A stretch of DNA of 64,000 nt, taken from NCBI GenBank assembly GCA_949126835.1, contig OX421492.1, forward strand, positions 45,715,498-45,779,497, in the 5' to 3' direction. Under the pieces are notes generated by a model. That model ran no database searches, was not told the origin of the DNA, and saw only the letters and a program-made list of their open reading frames with translations. Origin of the DNA: Anisus vortex. Taxonomy: Eukaryota > Mollusca > Gastropoda > Planorbidae. Of this stretch, positions 1 through 12,500 are shown in pieces. How positions within the stretch are numbered: position 1 is the first letter of the stretch; every line of letters starts with the position of its first letter. Position numbers and translations under genes: made by a program.

Positions 1-1508
1 AGGTCATATGTCCTCTTCGTAAGCTTCTAGTCTATAAGCTTATACCTACATTATAGGTCTAGATAGACTTTTACACATTTCAATTCTTTTCATAATGTAA
101 TTTGCGTTCAATAGACCTACGAAAAATGCAGTCGGTCCAAAAGTAAAAAAAAAGGGGATCTGAAAAACCTAAAATATTTGTCCATTTCAATTTCAGTTAT
201 AGGCCTATAACGATAGCATATTTACAACTATGAAAGTTTTCTAAATGTAAAATGTAGGCCTACACATATCCATGTAATTCTACATCACTACAATCAACAA
301 TACGGTTTATGACAGAGTAGTAATGTTTTTCGAACTTCTCAAATTTTTGGTTAAAAAAGTGCAACTTATATGCAGATAAATGCTTTAATTGTGACAAACA
401 TTATGTTGTAAGTAGAAAGCAAACTATTCTTTTAAAAGATTAGTTCAAGTATGTTTAGATTGTTTATCCAAAAAAAATAAATAACAGATTCATCTTCTTA
501 AACAATAGCTTACATAGAAGCAAAGACACATTTTTCCCCCTTTAAATGTATGTACAACACAACAAAAGCAAATTTGTTTCAACAACTTTGTAAAAACATT
601 ATAATAAAAAGAAAGAGCCAAATAAAATCATAAGACTTTGACAAATGACCTAATAAAAGAAAAACTTTAACAAAAAGGAACAATAGACTATTAATGTGTT
701 TTTTTATATAACTAATTCCTAATTCTATTTCATAATTGAAAATAATAACAGCTATAGAAGAAAATATACTTTTTAAATTGAGAATTTAAAGAACACTGCA
801 GCCTTAAAATGAAAGTTCAAACAAAGTAATAACCAAAATGCATGGATATTGTAGCAAGTAGGAAAATAACACAATTTCTATTCCTAGGAATTTAAAAATT
901 TTCACTTTGTTGACGTTTTTCAATTAACAAAAGAATTACCTGAATTATCCAAACACCCATCTATGATTTTAAAGTAAAACAAACAAAAAATGACACTCCA
1001 TTGTGATCAAACTAAATAAATGCATCCAAACATTGATGATGAACAATTCATTGTGATATGACAATAAATTATCAAGTAAAGTAATAATGTACAAAATAAT
1101 TATTGAATAGACAAAATAATGTAATTTATATGTTTAAATTTCTCAATTTGGTCAGGGCCGTATAGATAGAGTCCCATAAAAAAAAGTTTCATTGTAGATA
1201 AATGGACTTCAAACATCAGATTAAACCATTGGAAATTAATCATCCACTTTTAATGATAACGGGGAATATAAACTTCTTGAATATAAAATTGGTATAAAAA
1301 CTCTCATCTACTATCTTGCTCTCTATATATCATATATCTATAATGTAATAACTAGGAGGATTATGTAATGAATAGTCCGCAATTTTATATATTTAGTCCA
1401 AGCCGTAGAATAGACACTATTGGTTTAGGATTAATAACAAACTGGACTTTCATTTATCCTGATAAATAACTAGTCACTTGATAGAGTGAAAGACCTGTAT
1501 GTGTGTGA
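1..1508. other. AT-rich non-coding DNA
   Basis: No exon, RNA gene or complete mobile element was recognised here on either strand. It lies 3' of the last ceramide synthase exon seen (minus strand), so it is probably intron. I looked for the missing C-terminal exons of that gene here and did not find them. Confidence 0.5.
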
Positions 1509-1515
1509 GATAATC

Positions 1516-2962
1516 CAGACCTGCCAACGTCCCAAGAAAGAAAATCTGTAGGGGGGGGGAGGAGCACACAAGTTGTTTATTTACCATTGGAAGGAAAAAA
1601 AAACAACTAGTAATGTTTTATATTAATGTAATTAGTTTAAAGTTTTAATCAATATCAATCTGTGTATTTAGCTTTAAAGAAAATCAATAGGCCTAGGTGT
1701 AAAGCTAGGTGTAAAGCTAAATACTGTAATAAAGGCTCTACTAGGCCTTTAGTCTATAGCCTAGTACAGGGGTCGGGAACCTTTTTGTCTGAGAGAGCCA
1801 TACCCACCACATATTTTGAAAAGTAATTCTGTGAGAGCCATACATTATGTTTAAAACTAAAATACAAGTAAATTTCCCTTTAATTATAATGCTATTTTTC
1901 TGTCTTTTAGGTCAGCGGAATTTATTTCCTTAACCACTTCTTATGCTGGGCTGCTGTAGACTTTAGCTCATTTGTAGAATTAAATATTGATATGCAATTA
2001 CTATGTTAATCAAAGAAGTCTAAAGAAACATTTTTTTTATAATTGAACATTTGTCTGCGAGCCAGATTCAGCCATCAATAGAGCCACACCTGGCTCGCGA
2101 GCCATAGGTTCCCGACCCCTGGCCTAGTAGAAGGCCTAAATAGTACTAGTACTAGTAGGCCTACTAAAAATGCAAGTAGCAGGCATAAACATATTTATAC
2201 CGTATAAGGCCTCTAGGCCTATAACTATAAGCCAGGACTAGAACTATGTTTTTTTTAATAAAATATATTCCGTAATTTTGGCCAAAAAAATATCATTTCC
2301 TTAGTATTGTAGTAAGCCTTTTCCTAATTTGTTTTTCAATGGTCAGTATAAGAAGAGTAATATGCGTTTTAATTTATAGTACAGAGATGTAGGCGGCCTA
2401 GAGCTAAAATGTGTCGCTTTCCAAGAAAATAGGGCAATTAGGCCTACTAAGTATTACTTGATGTCACACAAAATAGTATTTTTACAAATGCGATAATTGG
2501 TAATCATTAATAATATGGCTTACATGGCATTGCATCGGTAGGGCTAGGGCATAGAGTCGAGAGATTTATTGTTTTTGTTTTATATCAAGTTTTTTTTTTC
2601 AATCGCTACATTTTTTAATTAGAAAAAAAGTTGTAATCGGACTTTGGCGGCCATGTTTAAAACAAAAACTTTTCGTAACAACCAGAGGCTATAATCATAT
2701 CTAATAATAGTCTATGGTTTGGCTATCAAAATATTAGCCTAGGCCTACAGTATAATGAAAAAAAAACGGAAGTTGCAAAAACAAAACGTAACACTTCCGG
2801 GCCGCTCATTTTTTTTTTGGTTTCGGATTTTTATGATAGACAAAAAAATAATTGTAAAAAAATTTGCCAAAAATCGGAATTTTAAGGGCTTTGTCGGAAT
2901 GTCGGAATGAGGGGTGAAAAATCCCTATAATTCCGAGAAAATCGGAAGGGTTGGCAGGTCTG
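1516..2962. mobile_element. Terminal-inverted-repeat DNA transposon, non-autonomous
   Basis: The ends are inverted copies of CAGACCTGCCAAC, flanked by a 7-bp direct repeat GATAATC (1509-1515 and 2963-2969). No transposase reading frame is left. The CAG...CTG ends suggest hAT, although hAT normally makes 8-bp duplications; one mutated base would explain 7. A second hAT element (1767-2121) is nested inside, so this one is older. Confidence 0.75.
1767..2121. mobile_element. hAT MITE nested in the 1516-2962 element
   Basis: The 355-bp element has termini CAGGGGTCGGGAACC and GGTTCCCGACCCCTG in inverted orientation and a perfect 8-bp target duplication GCCTAGTA (1759-1766, 2122-2129). The 8-bp duplication and CAG ends are diagnostic of hAT. 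It has no coding capacity. Confidence 0.92.
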
Positions 2963-3032
2963 GATAATCTCATTATCTCTCGTCATAACTACATCTCATT
3001 TGATTTTCTTATTTTTTTATGCATAACATTGT

Positions 3033-3206
3033 AAGTAAAGTAAAGTACCCTTCGGACCAATTGATCAATCATCGGTTTCTGTGGCCACAACATACTAGGT
3101 GATTGTGGGGCCAGCACAACGCACAGCCGCCTTTACTTTACCCCAACTAAGGTCAGGTACCCGTCAGAGCTGGGTAGACTCAGGGACACCCTCCAGAGCA
3201 CTTAGT
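3033..3206. repeat. SINE-like interspersed repeat fragment
   Basis: A moderately GC-rich block in AT-rich DNA, starting GTAAGTAAAGTAAAGTACCC and containing a GGTCAGGTACCCGTCAGAGC segment. It resembles repeats I associate with snail genomes, but this is from memory and a database search is needed. No tRNA-like B box is visible, so if it is a SINE it is truncated. Confidence 0.45.
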
Positions 3207-3464
3207 ATTAATCATTTATTATGTAATGTGTGAGGATTATCCACAAGCCTGCATATAACAAGTTTACATAATATATACAGGCTGTTCAAAATTATTACCC
3301 ACCTCATCACATATATGGTTTAATGTAGCTAAATACAAACACAAATAACAAATCAGATAGTCTCTAAAGCAATTACTTTTTTTGAAGAACCTGACAGAAC
3401 ACAGATGAAGGAAAACACTTTCAGTAAATATACATAAAATTAAAGTTTTGTTTTAAAAACTTAC

Positions 3465-3571
3465 CAAAATGGATAAACAAATAACCTTGAAACTATCCAA
3501 GTAATTATAAAGACTGCAAAAAAGAATTCACATGTAGTTTGGTGTTTTGTGTATTTAGCCATTTTTGCTAT
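3465..3571 (-). CDS. CerS: Ceramide synthase exon 8 (TLC membrane helix)
   Basis: Acceptor TACAG|ATAGC and donor TTTG|GTAAG. It encodes residues 254-288 plus two bases, with FFAVFIITWIVSRLFVYPFW, equivalent to the family's FI.F...F...RL...PFW helix. It ends mid-codon, so at least one more coding exon must follow beyond the left edge. Confidence 0.93.
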
Positions 3572-6500
3572 CTGTAAAAAGACATTGATATCAAAATCAG
3601 ACCATAATGACAATGTCACAGCTATGGAAATTATTGCTACTCTCAATTTCTAATCAACAGAAGAATAAATTACATAATTCATTATGAGTGATCTTACAGT
3701 TATTCTTTATATGCCAATGTTCTGAAATTTAAAGTGAGTTTGAGTGAAATGCCACTGTACTACTGGTACGTCCAGGTCACAGAATATTTTATATAGTGGC
3801 CTTCAGCTCACTTACAACTTGCAGAAACATAGGACTATAAGGTGGGGGGAATAGTCTGTAATTTCAATTTTCTTTATAATGTCTTTCAGTTTCAATAGAA
3901 TTGAATTTTTGTGCTTGCATCAAAGACTTGCATGAATCAGTAGACTATTGAAGTAAGCTCCAAAAAAAGGATTTCATCTGTATTTCTTTAAGCATTGATC
4001 CAAGATTTATACATTTCTTAACCTTTCATATAAAAACTGTACAAGCTTAGTCTCAGTATTTTATCTCCATTTATTTTTAAGGCAATAAGATTTCAAATTA
4101 GTAACATGTGCTTTTCTGTCAAATATACTTATGGCTTCAAGAACATGGAACTGCCTTCAGCAATAAAATCAATCCTTTAACATTCTCTTTTACATTTTCA
4201 AACACACTTTTTTAAAGTTCTAAAAGCGTTTTAGTCAAATCACTAAAATTTACTATAGGAAATCAGCATCTTTTAAAAATGTATTTATTCTAAAAGAGGA
4301 AAATATGAACAATAGTGCACCAAAACTGATCAGATTTAAATGTGAAATGTCAATACATAAATAGTTTAAAATATATGCTGTATTATAATGTCAGAATTAT
4401 CATTACACACATATTTGTGTATATGCCACTGTAAATAACAAGCAAAATAATACTAATAATAAAAAGATGGACTTACATTGAGCCAAGGGTCAGCAAAATC
4501 ATGTACAATTAGAACAAGACTTCCTACTCGCACAAAATTACAAGCCCAGGAGAAGTAGATTAAAAGAATGGTGACAAGATGGTGTATTACCATCTCTTTT
4601 TTATCCTGTGTAAATACCAAAGGAAAGATGAATGTGATTTTGAAAATCTTATTACAATTAATTTTGGTAGCAAACTAAATGCTATAGGATTATTATGATA
4701 CTAGTGGTTATGCCCGTCAAATTGACGGAGAAACGAATGACTACAATGTGTTTTGATAAGAGAGAAAGAAAAAATATACAATAAAATATACAATAATATA
4801 TATATATATAATAAAAAATGGAATGAGAACGTTTCTTTTCGGTATTTAGTTTTTATTCTCTTTACTTGTTTCTGATCGCCCTGACCCACTACTGTACCCA
4901 AGAGCCTCAAAGACTGGCGTTGTGTGTAAACCGAAGATACATTCCCATTAAGAATACACCGGCGGGGAACAGCCCCCGCAGCGGGTCCGAAATCCATTGC
5001 ACTGCCGAGAGGCCACGGGGTCTCGGTGGGGAGGAAGCAATGGATGTTGCATTCCCGTCTCGAGAACCACCCGATGCCTGGAAGCCTGTATTTATAATAT
5101 AGGATTGGCGCTACCGGGTGACAGTGCAGGTATACGGGCGAGCCACCACGATATTGATCCTTAGGGGAACCGCAGTGAACGGTCGCTGGCCTGCGGAAAC
5201 CTTCCCTGTTACACGGAACGCCACGCCTTCGGCCTGACGTGGGCTGGGTGGAGCCCGGACAGAGTTCACTCAATTCTAAAGGTTACGCCCTGGACACCAG
5301 AGCCAAAAGGCTCGTCCGGGTTTACTAAGAGACTTTTTAATTCGGTCGCCCTGACCCTGGCATATGTGTTGCTGTCAAGCTTCTAGTACTAAAACATAGC
5401 GAACAGTTGTGTTGAATTGTTATTAATAATATTAAATTATTAAATTAAGGATAATATACTATCTAAAAGGAAAAAAAAACACAAATACTAAACAATAAAA
5501 ATGTAAATAATAAAAAAAACGTATAGTCTACGTAGAAAATAATATTTCAATACAATAAAAACTAAAGTGAGAACGATTTTTTTTCGGTATTAAATTTTTG
5601 TTTTTGATTATTGTATCAATAAAACAGTATTGAGAATGTTTCTTTCGGTATTTAGTTTTTGTTCTTTTATATTGTGTCCGGTTGCCCTGACCCTAGCTTC
5701 TGGTATTTAAAAGAAATCATTTAGAGTCTATAATTCGTATCATTTAATGTATAGAATGTATAAAGTCGCATATTAAAGGATGTAGTCAATAGCTACGTGA
5801 ATCAATTAGCCTCAATAATTAAAACATTTGGTTACTTTTACTTAAAAGGATAATGCAAACATCTATAATGAAAATAGAAATGATTTCATAGACATTACGT
5901 CATACGCTATTATTTTTTAAAATGACACCATTCAACTCTCCAAGCCAAATTGCGGTGCGTAACTTTTAAAAAAAAAGTCTCACCACATTAAACAAACAAC
6001 AGCAGAATTGGGAAAACCCGATAAGACCCTCGCGTTCAACATAGTAAATCTCGCGTTCAACATAGTAATGAACGGAAACGGCCATTTGCTATGCACGGTT
6101 ATATTTATTTGCATGGTTGGATCTATCATTTTGAATTTTTTAAATCAACACATTCATGATTATAAGTCATAAAATAAAATTCTCTATTGGAGGACGTTTC
6201 CAATTTATACAATTAACTTTTGGCCCTGTTAGTCAAACGGCATAGGCGCCTATAGAGGACAAACATATATATATATATATATATAAATATATAAATAAAC
6301 AAACAAACTCACCGTAATTATATATATTGATATTATGATAGATAAAAACAGCTGTGAGAAGTGGAGCTAATGTTGGTGTAAATTTACAGGAATATAAAGT
6401 TTGGTGCAATGATGTACTCTATGTTTTATTTCTGATATAAATATAAGCAATATTTACACTTTATAATAGAAATAACTTAACTATGCCCATGATTAAATTC

Positions 6501-9500
6501 AGAGTTTTTTTGTGTGCTATATTTGCATGAGGCAATATTGCCTTTATTTTAATAACTAATATAAAAACAAAGAAACAACTTGTTACCTTTTTTTGATAGT
6601 CCCTTTGAAAGAAAACAGCAAACAGTAAACTCCAATAAAAGCTTAACTCAATTAAATACAGAAGAAAGATGTCTTTATCTATATGCTATGCAGAAAATAA
6701 ACATACAACGTGTCAAAAAAAAAAGAAAGAATCGTGTATTGTAAATATCATACGAAAAGATGAATACATAAAAAGCCATCATCTATTTTTTTTTTTTTCT
6801 TTTCAATGTATTTTTTTAAAAGTTATAAGTGTATTTTAAATACTTATTAAACAAATAGTCTAAACAGAGGCGTTTACAAATTCTTTAAATTTTGGTTTAC
6901 CGTTTAATTTATTGCCAGAGAATAAAATTCTTAATACCTGTTTTGGCCAGCCAACCCAGCAGTTTACTGTAACCCACAGCCAGGGTTTCTGTAAAGTACA
7001 TGAAGAAATTAGTATTTTTGTACTTACACCTTTTCTTACAAACTCAACAAATGAATCTTAGAATTTGTATGTTTACATGTTGAACCAGAGATTGTCTATA
7101 AATATTGGCAACTAAATCTCGCTTCAAAGCTTGGTGACTATTTCAACAAAGTAGATTTTTGAAGTTTTAAGTTAATTTTTCACAAAACTAGGAACTATTA
7201 TACAGTAAAGCCATGCAATTAGTATTGGAGCTAGGGATGTCAGTCAAAGTTGAGTCACTTTTACCATATTTTATAGAGGTTCATATTTTTTACTCATGAC
7301 TGATCTTGCAAAATAACCTTTAGAAACTATAACAGATATAGACTAAATCTTCCTTATGTTTTTCTCAAGCAACATTTGGGAATGAACTAGTCAAGACAAA
7401 CAACTACTTAGATAACATATGGGAATGAAATGAAACACCTGAACTAGTCAAGACAAACAACTACTTAGATAACATATGGGAATGAAATGAAACACCTGAA
7501 CTAGTCAAGACAAACAACTACTTAGATAACATATGGGAATGAAATGAAACACCTGAACTAGTCAAGACAAACAACTACTTAGATAACATATGGGAATGAA
7601 ATGAAACACCTGAACTAGTCAAGACAAACAACTACTTAGATAACATATGGGAATGAAATGAAACACCTGAAATAGTCAAGACAAACAACTACTTAGATAA
7701 TTTAAAACCATTATCAAGATAAAAGCTTAAATTCAAACCAAGGAGACTTTTCTATATAAAAGTAGTGTAAGTTCTATATTAAAAAAAGAGCTTTATAGAA
7801 TCATTGTAAAGTAGCTTTAAAAATATAAGCCTAGGTTAGCCGTGCAATTATGACCACTGTCAAAAGATATTGCTCATATTTTTTAAAGTATTTAAAATGA
7901 TATCAATATTTCTAATAACAATGATATTTGTCAAAACACCTAATTTCATTTTTTTTTAAATTATTAAGAAAATGTAGGATTAAATAATTAGCTGTTTAAA
8001 AGTACTATAGAAACTATAGTAAGAGCACATTATGTGCTGATCAATTCTTTTAAAATTGCTTGGACATCACACGGCGGAAGATATAAGCTTATGGCTGAAG
8101 TAAAACTTTTAAATTTTAAACTATTTTGTACTTACATCCCAAAGAGCATAAAGACCATAACAAAATGATGTTGAATAAAACAGAACTTGCCAACTGTAAA
8201 ACATAATGAATGTTGTAAAACGAATACAAAAAAGTATTTTCATAGACAAAAGTAAACTGAACTGATTACTTTAACTATCTTATCTTATCTTATACCACTG
8301 CCTCAAAAAAGCAATTATAAGGAAATATAATTATTTAAATAAATAATATAAATTAAAATAAGCAATGTGCAATTATGACAAAGAGGCTGAAAGCCTATTA
8401 AATAATGAAGCATTAATATTTATTAAGTAAATATTTTGAATTGTTACTCAGTAGGTTATCCCCAGTAAACAGATTGTCAACAAATACCTTAAAAGTTTGT
8501 TTTAAAAAAAAAGGATGGTCCCAAAAAAATTTACCCCATGTTCACAATTACTAATGAAAAATATAACAGTTACACTCAATTCTTTAAATTTTAAACAAAT
8601 GTTAATTATATTATGAGAAGAAATAGTCTTCCTCAGGTAAAAGCTAATGGTCAAAAAGAGTCACAGAAAAACAATCTTTGGCATGTGTTAAAGTTGAAAT
8701 AAAGTGAAATAAATAGATTGTCTCATATTTTTAGCTCTGTAAAAGTATGTAATTAACAAATTTCCCCAAACAATAATTAACTCAACGAATTACAAGTTTT
8801 TGATAGATGATGATACTAAATGGGAAAATGGTATATACTAAAATATATACACATATGATTCAATCTACTTTTGGCTGTAGTTAATAAAGTACAGGTATAA
8901 AACTCAGCTGGTGACAGAGTCCATACTACTTGTCAAACTCAACATACAATATCAACATTCAAGTTGAGATTTAGCATGTTCAAGATTTTAAAATAAAACG
9001 TAACACAGCTTAAACATAAAATAAATAGCAAAAACTTACAATGCTGGTATATTCTCAGAGTGTTTGTCTAAATAGTTCAAACTTAAGCTCAAAATACCTG
9101 CATTCTTTAAATTTGTACATTGATGAAGGCATCTGAATAAGTCGTCTCTTAAATAACCAGCGTTGAATCTGTCTCTCTGTCATGTTAGTTTCTTTTACTA
9201 ATGCCTAGGAAAATAAATCATTCATTATGTAACCATTTATTTATATTTATGGCAGAACAAATAAATAGAAAGCTTTAATTCATTTGCTACTACTGCGACT
9301 CAATGCGACCTACCCCCCTCCGTACTAATGCGCCCTAAAGCGGCCGCCACGTGTGTGACTAACCTATTGTCGTTTCTTGATTTTTCGCCATGCGTTCTGG
9401 TTTTTTTTAATGCTGCAAGCACGGCTTTTAAAAAGTAGGAATATAATCTGTTTCATTAATAAAAACCGGATGTTTTTATCTAGTTTCGTTTTTTTTCGCT

Positions 9501-12500
9501 GCGCGTTCAAAATACGGGTTGTTTTCAGTGGCCTTTTGTCTTGTAATACTTTTTTTTATAGCCTTCGCTTTAAATTTTTTACTTTATTTATCAATAGCTC
9601 TATACCTCCAAATATAACATTTAACAACAGTTCTGATAATTAGGATGCTGCAGATATAGACTTAGATGAATTTCCATTACAACTCGATTTTTGGGCTTTA
9701 TTATACTTTATCGGACTTTGACGGTAGGGCTAGCGAAAATATTTAGTAGTTAAATCATAGGGTCTCAACATTCAGCGAATGATTCTACCGATAATTCGGC
9801 ATTTTTTATTTATAAAAGTATACATTTCCAGAAAGCAAAGATATTTATCTATTTTATGATGTAATTTTTATTCACTTTGGGAAATATTTAGTCATTAAAA
9901 AAAAATATTAAAAAATAATTTACTAAATTTAATACGGAGTTCCTTCCCTTTGGCTAGTACTTTCCCGGGTGTCTTTGGAAACTAGGTTAGTAGCAAATGA
10001 GTTAAAGAAAACAAAACATTCCTCAATATTTTTTTTAAAATTTGCAGTTAACTAAACAATATCAGACACTCTCAGCATCTAATAATATGATTAATATCTT
10101 GATTAAAGAAATGACAACAATTGTAATTCAATAAGGATACAAAAAAAAAACTTACTGTTATTTCATTCTGAGGTACTTTGGATTTGTAGGTTTTGAAGAC
10201 AGTTTCAAGAACTGGTGACTCTTTTAAATGTATCTTTTTTCTTTCTTTCAAACCAAGCAATTGTGCAAGTGGTTTAATTAAAATACTGTGAAAAACAATG
10301 AAATGTATTAATTGAGAATATCAAATATAATGCAGCTCAAAACATTTTAACAAAATTGTTTTACATTGAAAGATTGAACAATTTCTTTTCAAATATTGTT
10401 TTCATTTATTAAAAAAACAAAAAAAAAACAATAATTTAGATTTAATAATCAATAATATAAATAAAAAAATTCTTAAATAGAGAAAACAAGCATATTAGGT
10501 TTTAACATACACATACACATTTAACATACACATTTAACATACACATTTAACATACACAGAAAATATTAATCTGGCTTTAAAAGTCTTCAGTGCAAGGTTG
10601 GAATCTTTTATATATTACATACTGACGCTCGTTCTATAAAGAAGATTATTGTGTCCTATGCCTGAGTCTATCTAGTCTAGCATCTTTATTAATTGTTACG
10701 TCCACAATCCCTTGTGGCCAGAGCTGTGTAGATATCGTTGATAATTCTCGTTGGTCCTAGGGTAGACTTTAGTTATTATTATTTATGTTTCAGTATTACA
10801 CGAACTCTCCTTATGGTACTGGGCATAAACTCAGGATTTGCGTTCTAACAGTTCCTTTCCTTGACGTTAGAGTAGTAGATAAATATTATAGTATTTACTA
10901 ATAGTATTGTAAACAACACAACAGAATAGTAACTTGACGAGGAAGCTTCAGTGTAAATGCTGTTGATAATTTAATTCAGGTGATATGTTCAAATACATAT
11001 ATACAATATGAAGATTATGTACAGTTAGAATAAAATAGTGCAAACACAAGCGTCCTCAAAAGAAATTATCTCAAAACTAACTGCCTTTAAGACAAACAAA
11101 TCATTAAATACTATTAGAGTGGTGAAGGGGACAGACTTATTACTAGGAGGGGTGAAAATAATGTCATCACTACAAAACTCATAACAAAAATGATAGGAAC
11201 TACCCTATGCAGAAATAATAAACCATTCCTAGCCATTCCGAGAATTTGAGGTCAACATAAACACGGAATTACAAAATTACCAAGAATCTTTCACCTTCGT
11301 ACTAAAAGTCAAGGAAAGGGAAAAACTAAGCCCCGCCCACAAAATCTTGTGTAGGGAGAAAAAGAGGGGGGAATAAGCATTGTGGGTTCCAATACTTGGA
11401 AACACCAGTATATGACATAATGTTATAAATGATGTTAAATTACTGGTTTGTTCAGGCAACCCATTCAATGCTCGAATGCCAAGAAAGAGTACTATTATGC
11501 ATTTATTTGGGTAAAAGAGTTTGTGCGAGTCTACCAGAACACCCAAGTTAGCATGCCTTCGGTTGTTAAGATAAATATGCCAGTTTGGCAAGTAGTAAGA
11601 AGGTTACCAGTTTAATTGCCAGTTTGGCATGGGTATATTTAAAAAAACAACTCTTGTTTCTTGTTTAGTTGTTTTTTTTTCATAGAAATATTAAATGAAT
11701 CCAATTTTGTGTTTCACTACCGTATTGATATTTCAATACAAAATAAATTGTTCAATAGTACTGCATAAAGGGAAACCAGTTTTGAATTACCATGCTATTT
11801 TCCTAATTTGTGCACTTATTTTCCCTTGCATTATTAATGATTATCACCCCCCCCCCCCCCCCCCATAAGTCTTAGTTTTTTTGTTACTTCTTTGGAGCCC
11901 ATAAGTATAGGCTAATAATAGCAGGCCTATGCCTATGTGCCGATTCCCAAGCTGCTATATGATTTAATATTAGGCCAATTACAAAAATTAGTTAGGGCCT
12001 ACTAAAGGTCTATCAAATAAAAATACATAGGCCTAGCTAGTAGGCCTAACATAGTAGGCTAGGCCCTAAGATTAAAGTTTAAACTCAAACAATAGACCTA
12101 GGTCTACACTACAAATTATTTAATAGGCCTATATTATATAGCATAGCCCTATGCCTATAGTATAGGAGTATAGGCCATAGGCCTACCTACTATGATAATG
12201 CTAAAGGCTATGCTACACTATATGTCACTATAGTTATAGCGCGGCTATAGGGCCACTATAGGCCTAAGGCTAACTATTTTCGTAGAAACAGCAGGAATTA
12301 GTAATATTAATATGATACTAAATTATAATATAATATAAATGATAGTGATCGTGGATAGGCTAGGGAAGGCCTACTACGTTATAAATTAGGCTATAACTTG
12401 CTATAACTCATAACTGGATACAAAGAATTTATCGGTCATGATTAATTCAGGTAGGCCTATATTTACTGATAGGCCTACTGATACAGTTAGTCTACACCTG

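Noticed and set aside
4701..5273. A 190-codon frame on the minus strand and a 78-codon frame on the plus strand in the GC-rich island
   Set aside because: They overlap on opposite strands, have no recognisable domain, and run through nested hairpins and the Helitron end.
9377..9643. An 88-codon frame rich in Phe inside the TTAA element
   Set aside because: No homology recognised, and the composition reflects T-rich DNA.
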